Positions 8,209-17,983 of a stretch of DNA of 64,000 bases are shown here, piece after piece; position 1 is the first letter of the stretch; each line of letters begins with the position of its first letter. The notes under the pieces were generated by a model. That model was not told where the DNA came from, did no database searches, and saw nothing but the letters and a program-made list of their open reading frames with translations. Both the position numbers and the translations under genes were made by a program. This DNA is from Culturomica massiliensis (GTDB taxonomy: Bacteria; Bacteroidota; Bacteroidia; Bacteroidales; Marinifilaceae): assembly GCF_900091655.1 (NCBI RefSeq), contig NZ_LT594621.1, positions 3,120,532 to 3,184,531 on the forward strand. Direction: 5' to 3'.

Positions 8209-10533
8209 TTATTCGTTTTTCAAAGTCTCGACAGGATTAACAATGGCAGCTTTCCAACTCTGATAGCTAACCGTCAGTATCGTTATCAACAGAGTCGCCA
8301 GCCCTGCCACCAGAAACACCCACCAATAAATAGTCGTCCGGTAAGGAAATCCGGCCAGCCATTCCCGCACGATATACCAGGCAATCGGTACTGCCACAAC
8401 AAAGGCTGCGACAATCAACTTCAAAAAGCTTTTATTCAGGAAAATAATCATTTCCCCCTCCGTAGCACCGTTTACTTTACGAATACCGATCTCTTTCATT
8501 TTAAAACGGGCATTGAATAAAATCAAACCGTATATCCCCATTAAAGAAATAAGAATTGTAATCGAGCCGAATATGGAAATCAGCTTCGCCAGATTCTCTT
8601 CCTTCTGATAGAGCTGATTCATCTTTTCATCCAAAAATTTAACATCTCCGTCGGCCGCTGAAAACTGACGATACGTTTTCCGGATATAATCCATTGTCGC
8701 CGGCAAATAAGTACCACTCACCTTGATCAAAGCATATTCGATTCCCTGATCATCTCCGCAAACAAAGGCCATCGGTTCGATCTCCTCCCGTACGGACCTG
8801 AAATTAATATTTTCAGCTACGCCGACAACCTGCCCCATATTTTTAAAACAACCTATTTCTTTTCCAATAATATCTTTCATTTCGAATTTATCCACAAATT
8901 TCCGGTTAAAGATGATTTTATTCATCCCTTTTTCATTGTGGGCAAAGAAATCGACTCCGTCAGCAATCTTGATATTGAAAAAACGGAGAAAATTATGAGC
9001 CACCGGCCAGGCATAAAATTGAACCCGCTGTCCGTTAAATTCCCGGCCCCATCCCATACCGACCTGTCCGGGCAGGAAACGGGTGGTCGTATAATCTATA
9101 ATCTCCGGACGGGTTTTCAATTCATTCTCAAAAGCATTCAACTGCTTCTTCAACTCTCCGTTCAAAGGCACATATACGATATTTTCCCGGTCAAAACCCA
9201 GATTCATATTTTGCATATAGGTGTGCTGCAATTTGATAAAGATAGCCACCGTAATCAAAACGACAGTCGTAATAAACTGAAACAGCAATAGGGAATTCCT
9301 CAACCGGATCCCTTTAGGTGTCAGTGCAAAAGTTCCTTTTAATACGAGAGCCGGAGGAAAAGACGTCATATAAAATGCCGGATAAAGTCCCGCCAAAAGC
9401 CCCAGCAAAATCGCGACTCCGGCAATCGTCAGCAAAATACCCACATTCGCCCCCAAAGCCAGGTCTGCGGTGAAAAAATCCGCAGCCGGAGAAGCGATAA
9501 ATAAAATCGTCCAGATAAACGATAATCCGAAAGCCAGACAGGAAAGCAATATAGACTCAAATGCGATTCCCCGCCGCAATTGTCCGGGCATTGCCCCCAT
9601 TACCTTCTGGGTATTGATCCGTTTAATACGGATAGGGGCTAAAGCCGTCGAGAAATTAATAAAATTCACATAGGCAATCCCGATAATCAAAAGGGCAATG
9701 GCAATCAGGCATAAAGTCGTATTCAGGTTCCCTTTAGCAAAACTACCGTCGGATTTGGATTTAAAGTAAATATCTTTTACCGGAGTCAGATAAAAATCCA
9801 TTCGCTCCTGAAATTCCACCAAATCTTCCTTATCCATCCCGGGCATATCCAGTTTACTTATCTTTTCAGCTACATCTTCGGCCGAAACACCTGATGTCAA
9901 CTTAAAATAAGGGACATAGGACCATTCAGACCATGTTTCGTCTTTCAAGCGATATAAAACACCGTTTTTCACCGAACTGTTTTTGGGAAAATCTTTATAT
10001 ACCAAGGTCACGGTAACCGGAGTCTTCCCTATATTCATTGTTTTTCCCAAAGCCGATTCCTTCCCGAAAAATTTCTTTGCGACACTTTCCGACAAAGCAA
10101 TGGAATAATCTCCTTCCAGACAGGTCTTCGGATCTCCTGCTATAATCTCCGGAGAGAACACATCGAAGAAACCGGGCGTCACCTGGCAAAAAGGCTCCTG
10201 ATACTCCACTTTATTTCCCTGAGCATCTTCCACACTCACGGCCTGATCCCATCCCTGCCAGGTAGCACAATAAGCCTCAATACCGGGAATATTCTTTCCG
10301 ATACTCTCTACAACGGGCACGCAAATATTGGCACTGTAATCAGTTGCCACCTTGTCGTAGTACTCCAGAAGAAAAATCCGTTCTTTGTCCTTATAAGAAC
10401 CGTCGTAACTAAACTCGTAAATCACCTGAAAAGCAATTACAGTCAATACCGTAAAAGCAACGGACAAACCGACGACATTCAGTACAAACGCCATCTTATT
10501 CCGTTTTAACGTTGCTAAAAATTCCCGAAACAT
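8209..10533 (-). CDS. ABC transporter permease, tandem FtsX/MacB type (class A)
   Basis: This 774-aa inner-membrane permease is built as two MacB-like halves. TM1 is near 14-36, followed by a periplasmic MacB_PCD-like domain to about 265, then TM2-TM4 (about 270-392). TM5 is near 415, followed by a second periplasmic domain, then TM6-TM8 (about 650-755). Eight helices in one chain suggest it replaces a MacB homodimer. The second-half coupling motif is KEIGIRKVNGATEGEM. The first-half counterpart is degenerate (RIKRINTQKVMGAM), which I use to place it in class A. It ends in NPVETLKNE. It follows the 10642 permease by 108 bp with no promoter of its own visible, so it should be the second gene of that sigma-54 operon. 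Confidence 0.92.
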   Translation of the reverse strand: MFREFLATLKRNKMAFVLNVVGLSVAFTVLTVIAFQVIYEFSYDGSYKDKERIFLLEYYDKVATDYSANICVPVVESIGKNIPGIEAYCATWQGWDQAVSVEDAQGNKVEYQEPFCQVTPGFFDVFSPEIIAGDPKTCLEGDYSIALSESVAKKFFGKESALGKTMNIGKTPVTVTLVYKDFPKNSSVKNGVLYRLKDETWSEWSYVPYFKLTSGVSAEDVAEKISKLDMPGMDKEDLVEFQERMDFYLTPVKDIYFKSKSDGSFAKGNLNTTLCLIAIALLIIGIAYVNFINFSTALAPIRIKRINTQKVMGAMPGQLRRGIAFESILLSCLAFGLSFIWTILFIASPAADFFTADLALGANVGILLTIAGVAILLGLLAGLYPAFYMTSFPPALVLKGTFALTPKGIRLRNSLLLFQFITTVVLITVAIFIKLQHTYMQNMNLGFDRENIVYVPLNGELKKQLNAFENELKTRPEIIDYTTTRFLPGQVGMGWGREFNGQRVQFYAWPVAHNFLRFFNIKIADGVDFFAHNEKGMNKIIFNRKFVDKFEMKDIIGKEIGCFKNMGQVVGVAENINFRSVREEIEPMAFVCGDDQGIEYALIKVSGTYLPATMDYIRKTYRQFSAADGDVKFLDEKMNQLYQKEENLAKLISIFGSITILISLMGIYGLILFNARFKMKEIGIRKVNGATEGEMIIFLNKSFLKLIVAAFVVAVPIAWYIVREWLAGFPYRTTIYWWVFLVAGLATLLITILTVSYQSWKAAIVNPVETLKNE

Positions 10534-10641
10534 ATTTTATTCTATTAAAAACAACTAAACTCATTTTATTCTAAGTCCCCGCCTATACCGGTCCCTGTTC
10601 AAATTTCATCCTGATAAAACAGAATGGCTTGTTTAGTTCCG

Positions 10642-12972
10642 TCACTCCCTTTTTAAGGTATCCACAGGATTACGTACCGCTGCCCGCCAGGATTGCCAGA
10701 TCACAGTCAAGACTCCTATTCCCAGAGCAAAAACACCTACTCCTATGTAATGCCACACTGTTGCTTCCTGCCGGTAAATAAAATGTTTGATCCATTCCTG
10801 CGTAAAATAAAACGCGATAGGTAAAGCAATTAAAAAAGCAATCATAATCCATTTCATAAAGCGATTGCACAACAAACCGACCACCTGCGACTCGGTCGCT
10901 CCGCTTACTTTACGTAAAGCAATTTCTTTCATCCGGTTTTCCACCGAGTACCAGGCCAATCCGAACAGTCCCAGACAAGTCAAAATCAAACTGATCCAGG
11001 CAAAAACCGATACCATCTGCATCATCTTCTGTTCGTCACGATGAAAAGCCAGATAAGCATCCGACATTGTTTCCCAGCTAAATAAAGGTTGGTCCGGAGC
11101 CACTTCTTTCCAAAGGGCCACCATTTTACCGATAGCAGCTTTCTGATTTTCAGGAGCAACCTTTACGACCGAAATCCAGGCATACTCCGGAATGATCATT
11201 AAAGGAGTAATCGCCCGGGTAAGATCCTCGATAATGAAATCATGCACTACCCCACAAATCGTACGATTTTCTCCGTTGAAATCAAAATTATAACCTACCG
11301 GTTCTTTTAAATTCCATTTTTTTACAAACATCTCGTTCACAACAACCGAACCTTTAGGAGAATGAGCTGTAAAAGGGCCACCTGCTATAAACTGCAGATT
11401 ATAAAAATCGAAATAATTCTCATCACAATTAATTATACTTACAAACCAGTCGTTATTGGAAACAGCCCCTTCCGCCAAACCCGATCCTTTGGTCATTTTC
11501 TCTATTTCAGGAATCGTATTCAGTTTTTCACAGAATACGTTCCACGCCTGCTCATCTGCACTTTCTCCCTCATCCAATAATAAAATACTTTCCGCTCCCG
11601 GACGATTATGTGCAATAAAATCCATTTGCCGGTGAACATTTACGACAAATAACAACAATACAATCGATACGGCAAACTGGGCAACCACCATACTCGTCAC
11701 CAAACGCGGCCTACGGCTGTATTCCTGTTTCAGTATCCGACTTAGGTGCTCTTCTCCCAAACGCGAAAAAATATACAACGAAGGAAATAAAATCATGAAA
11801 AGCAGGATAACCAACAATAACCAAAGCGTAATCCCGGAAAAAAAATCCGGCATAATCAAACGGGACTCAAACAGAGCATTGAACCGGGGCAATAATTTCC
11901 AAATCAGCAGTAAAGCTATGCCCAATGCCAGAAAAACCTGTACTCCCGTCTCTGTCATCAGATGCATCCGCATTTGTTGCTTCGATGCCCCGAATATCAT
12001 CTGTTGCCCGGTATTACGTAAACGCTGCAAAGTCCGCGTCATTCCGAGATTAATATAATTAAAACAGGCAATAATCAATACAGCCAGTGCTATACTGATT
12101 CCGACATACATCAGCATCGGACTCCGACTCAATGTCAGATCATCGTCATTACCTGAACCCGGAGTAAAATAAATCTCTTTTAAAGGTACTAAGCTCAATT
12201 CATGAAAAGCAGAATCAGCCCGCATCTTTTTTTCAAAAGCCTTTCCCGTCACATCCTTGTCCAACTGAACAAACGTATAATAAAAACCCTGCCAACTTTT
12301 TAAATTTACATCGATTTCCTTTTCCGGCAATCCCTTTAATATTTTATAATTAAAAAATCCTCTTTCCGAATCGTCAATGACAGCTGTTATCGTATAAGTC
12401 TCATCAAAAAATTCAGTATACAATCCGTTAGCGACACGCACGGCTTTTGATATATCAAAACGAAGTCGCTCTCCGATTACGTTATCCCGGCCGAAAATAC
12501 CCAAGGCAAATGAACGGGTCACTGCAATCTCTCCCGGCCTGGATAAAGTCTGGCGTAAATCCCCTCCCAACAAGCGGGGTTTACATAGTTTTTCCATATT
12601 GGCCGTCACTTCGAAAAAACCGTTCACCGAAACCGTACGTCCTTCCTTATTTATTTTGGCAACACAACTGTGAAATACACAAAAATCGGTCACTTCCGGA
12701 AAACGACTCTGTAAAAGTCCGCCGACACTTCCGGTCCCGATAGATCCAAAAATTTCACGCTCGCTGTCTCCGTAAAACTCGCTCTTCGACTTAAAGGAAT
12801 ACCATTGGTCATTATCCGAAATGACATTTGCAATCCGATACTCGTTTGTTACCAAACCGGCCATCAATACACTACATACCAGTCCTACCGTCAAACTCAA
12901 AATAGAAATCACGGTGTACACTTTATTCCGCATCCACCCGCGAAACATCATTTTCAATTGGATCACTTTCAT
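10642..12972 (-). CDS. ABC transporter permease, tandem FtsX/MacB type (class B)
   Basis: This is a 776-aa eight-helix permease. The N-terminus MFRGWMRNKVYTVISILSL leads into TM1. The first-half loop reads LQRLRNTGQQMIFGAS, nearly the same as in the 52336 permease (class B). The second-half coupling motif is KEIALRKVSGATESQV, and the C-terminus is NPVDTLKRE. It heads a two-gene operon (class B then class A) and has a sigma-54 promoter and the best-matching tandem operator in the window directly upstream. Cargo unknown; an ATPase must be supplied from another locus. Confidence 0.92.
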   Translation of the reverse strand: MKVIQLKMMFRGWMRNKVYTVISILSLTVGLVCSVLMAGLVTNEYRIANVISDNDQWYSFKSKSEFYGDSEREIFGSIGTGSVGGLLQSRFPEVTDFCVFHSCVAKINKEGRTVSVNGFFEVTANMEKLCKPRLLGGDLRQTLSRPGEIAVTRSFALGIFGRDNVIGERLRFDISKAVRVANGLYTEFFDETYTITAVIDDSERGFFNYKILKGLPEKEIDVNLKSWQGFYYTFVQLDKDVTGKAFEKKMRADSAFHELSLVPLKEIYFTPGSGNDDDLTLSRSPMLMYVGISIALAVLIIACFNYINLGMTRTLQRLRNTGQQMIFGASKQQMRMHLMTETGVQVFLALGIALLLIWKLLPRFNALFESRLIMPDFFSGITLWLLLVILLFMILFPSLYIFSRLGEEHLSRILKQEYSRRPRLVTSMVVAQFAVSIVLLLFVVNVHRQMDFIAHNRPGAESILLLDEGESADEQAWNVFCEKLNTIPEIEKMTKGSGLAEGAVSNNDWFVSIINCDENYFDFYNLQFIAGGPFTAHSPKGSVVVNEMFVKKWNLKEPVGYNFDFNGENRTICGVVHDFIIEDLTRAITPLMIIPEYAWISVVKVAPENQKAAIGKMVALWKEVAPDQPLFSWETMSDAYLAFHRDEQKMMQMVSVFAWISLILTCLGLFGLAWYSVENRMKEIALRKVSGATESQVVGLLCNRFMKWIMIAFLIALPIAFYFTQEWIKHFIYRQEATVWHYIGVGVFALGIGVLTVIWQSWRAAVRNPVDTLKRE

Positions 12973-13024
12973 TTCCGGATTTGTTAGAAGTCAAACGGAT
13001 TCCTTTATTTATCAAGATCATTAA

Positions 13025-13040
13025 ATCAAAAAACATGCCG
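13025..13040 (-). promoter_or_regulatory. Sigma-54 promoter of the 12972-8209 permease operon
   Basis: The minus strand reads CGGCATGTTTTTTGAT, which matches TGGCAYRnnnnTTGCW except at the first T and the -12 C. It lies 52 bp before the ATG at 12972, and the operator pair lies 53 bp upstream. Confidence 0.7.
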
Positions 13041-13093
13041 TCGGAATAACCTACTTATAATCAATAAATTACTTAAAAACCCCAGTGTTAAAG

Positions 13094-13131
13094 TGTCTAA
13101 AATATAGACAACTATGTCTAAAATATAGACA
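13094..13131. promoter_or_regulatory. Perfectly duplicated tandem operator in a divergent gap
   Basis: Two identical 17-mers TGTCTAAAATATAGACA (13094-13110 and 13115-13131) are separated by ACTA. Each is an inverted repeat TGTCTA/TAGACA around 5 bp. The pair serves the permease operon to the left by position, and it could also affect the regulator gene 133 bp to the right. Confidence 0.8.
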
Positions 13132-13263
13132 ACCTATTTTTAAATTCTTTTACGTCGTCAACATCGTTTCTTGCGAAATTCGCTGTCTTCATTTTAATTC
13201 TATACTTTTTTAAATATTTTTGTTGAGTGCTAAAATTGAATTTGTAAAAAACAATTTCCACGA

Positions 13264-14373
13264 ATGAAAATTATCATTTCCCTGCTTCTCGGACTTTTGC
13301 TTTTCGGTTGTGTACAGCCCGAAGATATCGGAAACGAACAACATATTAAAAAAAAATCCTCATTACAAATAATGGTAGATCGGTTTAACCGGAAAAGACC
13401 GGCAAAAGAAGCCTTAAGCAAAGCCGACAACCAATATCTGACCCAAAAAACATTTCTTTCCGACACTCTTATCCAAACAGCACTCCGTTATTACAAAAAC
13501 GACGAAATCTCTCCGGAACTGGCCCGTACTTATTACTACCTGGGACTTTACTACGAAGATAAAAAGCTATTTCAAAAAGCATTACTGGCTTATACGTATG
13601 CGGGAGATGCCCTCCCGTGCGAGGACGACTCTTTTCTCCGGGATAAATTAGATCAAAAACAATTCCAATTATATGCCTTATTGGGAAAAAACAAGACAGA
13701 AGAATGGCAATGGAAATATCGCTATGAAAACATACGCAATAAAAATATACGCTTACAAAAACAATTAAACGTATGGCGCTTCTTCTGTGTCGGATCTGTT
13801 TTTCTTCTCCTGTTCATTTTGGGATTAGCCCGTCATCGTACCAACCGCCGACGCAGGGAATTGTTTGAAAGCCAGTTGTTCATCGAACGATTGCAAAGGG
13901 CAGAAGAAGAACTGAAAGAAAAACTGCTCCGGGAACTGGATGAAAAAGACAACAAACTGAAAGAATTTTTCCGCCTCCGGGTAGAAATGATCAAAGAATT
14001 TGTCGAACTCTCCCGGAAATACGGAAATAATCTGGAAAAACTCAAGGACAAATTTTCCCGGATGGTTTCTACGGACTCTTTTTCCCCTGCCGACTGGATC
14101 TTATTGAAAGAAGGAGTAAACATCATGGGAAACGGTATCATCGATCATCTACAAAAAACTTACCCGGAACTGACCGAAGAAAATCTTCGTTACTGTGCCT
14201 TGATATGTGCCGGATTCGAAACCGATGAGCTGGCAATCCTTTGGGACATCAACAACGATTCCATTTACAAACGGCGTACCCGCCTCCGGCAAAAACTGGG
14301 ATTGGCCAAAACGCAGGATATAAAAAAATTCTTCGACAGCCTGATTACCGAACTCCGGAAAAAACGTTGCTGA
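13264..14373 (+). CDS. Membrane-tethered TPR-like regulator with C-terminal LuxR-like HTH
   Basis: This 369-aa protein starts with a lipoprotein-like signal (LLLFGC near residue 17), followed by a short TPR-like helical region (about 60-150). One transmembrane helix (RFFCVGSVFLLLFILGLA, about 176-194) precedes a charged coiled coil (about 200-245). The C-terminus (about 305-365) resembles a LuxR-type helix-turn-helix: LTEENLRYCALICAGFETDELA then a recognition-helix region with SIYKRRTRLRQKLG. Such TPR-TM-coil-HTH proteins are common in Bacteroidota and are thought to regulate neighbouring genes. It lies between two permease loci and is divergent from the 12972 operon. Confidence 0.8.
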   Translation: MKIIISLLLGLLLFGCVQPEDIGNEQHIKKKSSLQIMVDRFNRKRPAKEALSKADNQYLTQKTFLSDTLIQTALRYYKNDEISPELARTYYYLGLYYEDKKLFQKALLAYTYAGDALPCEDDSFLRDKLDQKQFQLYALLGKNKTEEWQWKYRYENIRNKNIRLQKQLNVWRFFCVGSVFLLLFILGLARHRTNRRRRELFESQLFIERLQRAEEELKEKLLRELDEKDNKLKEFFRLRVEMIKEFVELSRKYGNNLEKLKDKFSRMVSTDSFSPADWILLKEGVNIMGNGIIDHLQKTYPELTEENLRYCALICAGFETDELAILWDINNDSIYKRRTRLRQKLGLAKTQDIKKFFDSLITELRKKRC

Positions 14374-14608
14374 ATACCGGATTGTTTTAACCGAAAACCC
14401 TCCTGTCCGGATTTACGCTACATAATACACTGATTATCATTACAGTCAAAATAACCTGTCCTGACTCTATGTCCGGATGTCCTATAGTATTTCTTCTCTT
14501 TATACCTTACTTTTATCCCGATGGCATAAATAAAGACAAACCGCCGTCAATAACCCGTTTACGCAATAAACCGAAATAAAAATTACAAGCTTCTAAATAT
14601 CCAAAGAC

Positions 14609-16882
14609 ATGAAAAAACTTTCTTATATCTTACGTGACTTACTCCGGTTTAAAGGAAATACGTTTACGAAAATTATTTCGCTGGCCATCGGTTTATCGGT
14701 CGGTATCCTGTCTTTCAGCTATTGTGCTTTCGAAACGGATTACGACAGTTTTCACCGTTATGCCGACCGGATATATCGGATAGGTACTACAGAAGGAAAT
14801 ACAAATATTCCGCTTACACTCGCCAACGAAGCTAAACGGGAAATACCGGAAATAGAATTGACGACCTGCATACAAGAACGCATTTACCCCAATTATATAT
14901 ATAAAAAACAGCGCTTTCAGGGAGGTGATGCCCTGCGAGCCGATACATCGTTTTTCCGGCTCTTTTCTTACCGTTTACTATCAGGCGATCCGAGAGACCT
15001 CCAATATGCCGACAAATTTTTTATCTCCGACAAACTAGCTGCAATCATCTTCGGAAACGAAGATCCGTTAGGTAAAGAAGTAAAATACGGTAACAAACTG
15101 ATTACCGTAGCCGGCATATTTGAAAACTTTCCCCGTAACGGCCACCTGATGAACATACATGCCATTCATCCGCTCATCCAAACGAATGATAACCAATGGA
15201 CAGACAAACCCGAATATAAGGGCTATATCCTTCTGACCCCGGGAACCGACCCGGATAAGGTCACCCGGCAAATCCAGGCCATTGCCGATCCCCATCAGTC
15301 GGAAGAACATCATTACTCCTACACATTGCAGCCGCTACGAGACCTTCATCTGAAATACGGCTGGGGATATACCTACATTACCCTGGTCGGAATCATGGGT
15401 TCCATCATCGTACTGATATCGGCTCTCAATTATATTCTGATTTCCGTTTCATCCCTGATTCAAAAAACCAAAGAGATCGGCATCCATAAAATCAACGGAG
15501 CCAGTACATCGAATATTTTCACGATGTTTTTCATGGAAACCGTCATTCTGATCATTATCTCAGGACTATTGGCTCTGGGAGAACTGATTGCTTTCAAGCC
15601 GTTTTTCGAAAACATCATGTATAACGAATATGCCAGCCTGTTCAATACCCGGGTACTGATCACTGTCGCCTTCTTCTTTGTCTTTATGATTATCCTCACA
15701 GGAGTATTGCCTGCCCGTTTATTTGCTTCCGTCCCCGTCCTGCAAATCTTTCGGCAAGTATCACACGGACGTCGTTTCTGGAAATACATTCTGCTTTGGA
15801 TACAATTTTTCTCCGCCTGCCTGCTACTCACCTTACTCATCATCTTCAACGGTCAATACAAAACAATGATGAATAAAGACATGGGATATACAATGGAAAA
15901 TCTCTATTACACCCAAATGTATTGCGGTTCCCCATACCCTTCCCTCGCCTCCGTCAAAGACGAAGTGAAACGTCTTCCTTTTATCAGCAACGTCACATTT
16001 TCAAGCAACCTTCCTCTCTGGCCTGTCAGTGCGACAGTTTCCGACCCGAACGGCCAGGGCCTGTTCCAAAGTTGTGTTATCCATACCGACGAAGATTTTT
16101 TTTCCACATTACAAATCCCCATACTGGATGGTGATTCGATAGCTTTTACAGGAGGGAAAGACAACGTTTGGGTAAATGAAAAATTCCGGGAAAAACTGGA
16201 AATTGCCGGGACAAATGCTACCGGATTAGTCGTGGGAAAACGGCCCATTACCCCTTGCGGAACCTGTCGGAACTTTCACGTACTTTCCCTCTACGCCTAC
16301 CAAGAACCCCTGACGATTTTCCGTCTTCAGGAACCGGACACAACCCGCAGTTATTATCTCCTGATGAGAATGGAACAAGCTGACCGCCAGCAAATGAAAG
16401 AATTGATGACCAGAATCCGGAAAATAAGCAATCAACCCGATCTTAATCTTTACTATTATCCTCATGTATTCCGGGCCGGTTACGAAAGCGATAAGGATAT
16501 GTGTACGAGCGTACTGATCTTTTCCTCTATGGCCATCATCATTGCCATATTGGGCTTGTTCGGCTTTACAGGCGACGAGGTGTCGCGGCGAACCAAAGAA
16601 ATAGCCATTCGCAAAGTAAACGGCGCTTCCGTCACTTCCATTACCTTGCTCTTGCTGCGGAACATCAGCTTACTGGCTCTGCTGTCCATCCCTTTTGCCT
16701 TAACAGGAGCTTATTTTATCGGAAGCCTGTGGCTGGAAGAATTTATTTACCGGTTACCGTTAAGTATATGGATATTTTTGGGAGGAGCTGCTTTAACTTT
16801 TATCGTTATCCTTCTCACTGTACTTTTAAAAAGCCAACGAGGCATCCGTGCACGACCGGCAGAAACCTTGAAAAGTGAATAG
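14609..16882 (+). CDS. ABC transporter permease, tandem FtsX/MacB type (class G)
   Basis: This 757-aa permease is the only one on the plus strand and the most divergent. Unlike the others it keeps a recognisable coupling motif in both halves: KEIGIHKINGAS after TM2 and KEIAIRKVNGAS after TM6. The second periplasmic domain has a CxxC (PCGTC, about residue 551) that I do not see in the other permeases. It follows the TPR/HTH regulator by 235 bp. No sigma-54 promoter with the tandem operator is found upstream, so it is probably outside the regulon that controls the other twelve. Confidence 0.9.
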   Translation: MKKLSYILRDLLRFKGNTFTKIISLAIGLSVGILSFSYCAFETDYDSFHRYADRIYRIGTTEGNTNIPLTLANEAKREIPEIELTTCIQERIYPNYIYKKQRFQGGDALRADTSFFRLFSYRLLSGDPRDLQYADKFFISDKLAAIIFGNEDPLGKEVKYGNKLITVAGIFENFPRNGHLMNIHAIHPLIQTNDNQWTDKPEYKGYILLTPGTDPDKVTRQIQAIADPHQSEEHHYSYTLQPLRDLHLKYGWGYTYITLVGIMGSIIVLISALNYILISVSSLIQKTKEIGIHKINGASTSNIFTMFFMETVILIIISGLLALGELIAFKPFFENIMYNEYASLFNTRVLITVAFFFVFMIILTGVLPARLFASVPVLQIFRQVSHGRRFWKYILLWIQFFSACLLLTLLIIFNGQYKTMMNKDMGYTMENLYYTQMYCGSPYPSLASVKDEVKRLPFISNVTFSSNLPLWPVSATVSDPNGQGLFQSCVIHTDEDFFSTLQIPILDGDSIAFTGGKDNVWVNEKFREKLEIAGTNATGLVVGKRPITPCGTCRNFHVLSLYAYQEPLTIFRLQEPDTTRSYYLLMRMEQADRQQMKELMTRIRKISNQPDLNLYYYPHVFRAGYESDKDMCTSVLIFSSMAIIIAILGLFGFTGDEVSRRTKEIAIRKVNGASVTSITLLLLRNISLLALLSIPFALTGAYFIGSLWLEEFIYRLPLSIWIFLGGAALTFIVILLTVLLKSQRGIRARPAETLKSE

Positions 16883-16908
16883 ATCGGCTTATGCTTTTTA
16901 GTACGCCT

Positions 16909-17001
16909 GCAGATTTCATGTTTATGATTATGAACGCACAAAACCGGTCCTCTGTAAATAACGGATCGAATTACGACACAATCATAAATAATGAAATCTG
17001 C
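16909..17001. repeat. 11-bp inverted repeat flanking a 71-bp spacer
   Basis: GCAGATTTCAT (16909-16919) and ATGAAATCTGC (16991-17001) are inverted copies in the gap between the class G permease and the sigma factor gene. This could be a large stem or a chance match; there is no sign of a transposase. Confidence 0.3.
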
Positions 17002-17098
17002 GGGACAACTGAATCCCAAATCTAAAATTCTTTATGAATTTGTTTCTTTCCGCAAGAATTTCCATCTTTAGCCGTCTAATAGAGAACAACGCTGGAAG

Positions 17099-17647
17099 AT
17101 GTGCGATAAAGAAATAATCGATCGGATTCTTAACGGATACCCGCAGGATTTCCGGTTTCTGGTAGAAAAGTACCAGGAAACGGTTTTCCGTACAGCCATG
17201 GGCTTCGTACATGACCGGGAAGACGCAGAAGACATCAGTCAGGAAACTTTTATCTGTGCCTACCGTTCTCTTCACAATTTCCGGGGCGAATCGGAATTCT
17301 CGACCTGGCTCTACCGAATTGCGGTCAATTGCTGTCTGCGTCAGATCAAACGGGCGCAAAAGAAAAATTTGCTACAACGAACGGAAGATTTATTACAACG
17401 GGCATTATACATTTGCAGTGAAGATAAAAATCCGGAAGAAACAGTTATTTCCAAACAATCGGAAGAATTAATCCGCAATGCCATCGACAGTCTTCCGGAA
17501 AAACAGCACATTGCTTTTACATTGAGCAAATACGATGAAATCCCCCAGAAAGAAATTGCCCGGATTATGGAAATCAGCGAAGGAGCTGTCGAACAATTGC
17601 TCCAACGGGCTAAAATAAATTTGCAAAAAAAATTAAAACAGCCATAG
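17099..17647 (+). CDS. ECF-type RNA polymerase sigma factor
   Basis: This is a 182-aa sigma-70 family ECF factor. Region 2 includes EDAEDISQETFICAYRSL and STWLYRIAVNCC; region 4 includes LPEKQHIAFTLSKYDEIPQ and an HTH ending in LLQRAKINLQKKL. It should direct RNA polymerase to a small set of stress genes. It is the first gene of a four-gene unit with a small TM protein (45 bp gap), a metal-sensor-like protein and a Cys-rich secreted protein, which suggests a metal or envelope signal (inference). Confidence 0.93.
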   Translation: MCDKEIIDRILNGYPQDFRFLVEKYQETVFRTAMGFVHDREDAEDISQETFICAYRSLHNFRGESEFSTWLYRIAVNCCLRQIKRAQKKNLLQRTEDLLQRALYICSEDKNPEETVISKQSEELIRNAIDSLPEKQHIAFTLSKYDEIPQKEIARIMEISEGAVEQLLQRAKINLQKKLKQP

Positions 17648-17692
17648 GATTTTTCTCCGAAGCGTATCTAATAATATGTAATTGCGTCTGAA

Positions 17693-17983
17693 ATGAAGAG
17701 AAAGTTATCAGTAGAGGAATTTATACATCAGGAAATATCCGTAAAACCGTCGGTTTCATTAACCGAGCGGATTATGGCCGATGTATTGGACACAGAAAAC
17801 CATATCTGTACCCGGAATAAGATGTGGTGGATTCAGGCAACAGCCATTGCGGCAAGTGTAGTTATAACCGTTATGCTGGGTATCCAAATCGGAAAAAGTT
17901 ATCCGAAAGCGACTTTCGACGGTTGGAACATCAACGACGCACAGATTGAAAATCTGGCTCTATACGAAGTGGAACATGAATAA
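17693..17983 (+). CDS. Small single-pass membrane protein, possible anti-sigma factor
   Basis: This 96-aa protein has about 40 hydrophilic residues (cytoplasmic), one transmembrane helix (ATAIAASVVITVMLGIQIG, about 49-67) and a short outer tail. This topology, and its place right after an ECF sigma gene, fits an anti-sigma factor, but no zinc-binding anti-sigma motif is visible. The end overlaps the next gene by 8 bp, so the two are translationally coupled. Confidence 0.65.
   Translation: MKRKLSVEEFIHQEISVKPSVSLTERIMADVLDTENHICTRNKMWWIQATAIAASVVITVMLGIQIGKSYPKATFDGWNINDAQIENLALYEVEHE

Noticed and set aside
14522..14537. TGGCATA before the class G permease as a sigma-54 promoter
   Set aside because: The -24 half is good but the -12 part reads AAGAC, and no tandem 17-bp operator lies 53-55 bp upstream.
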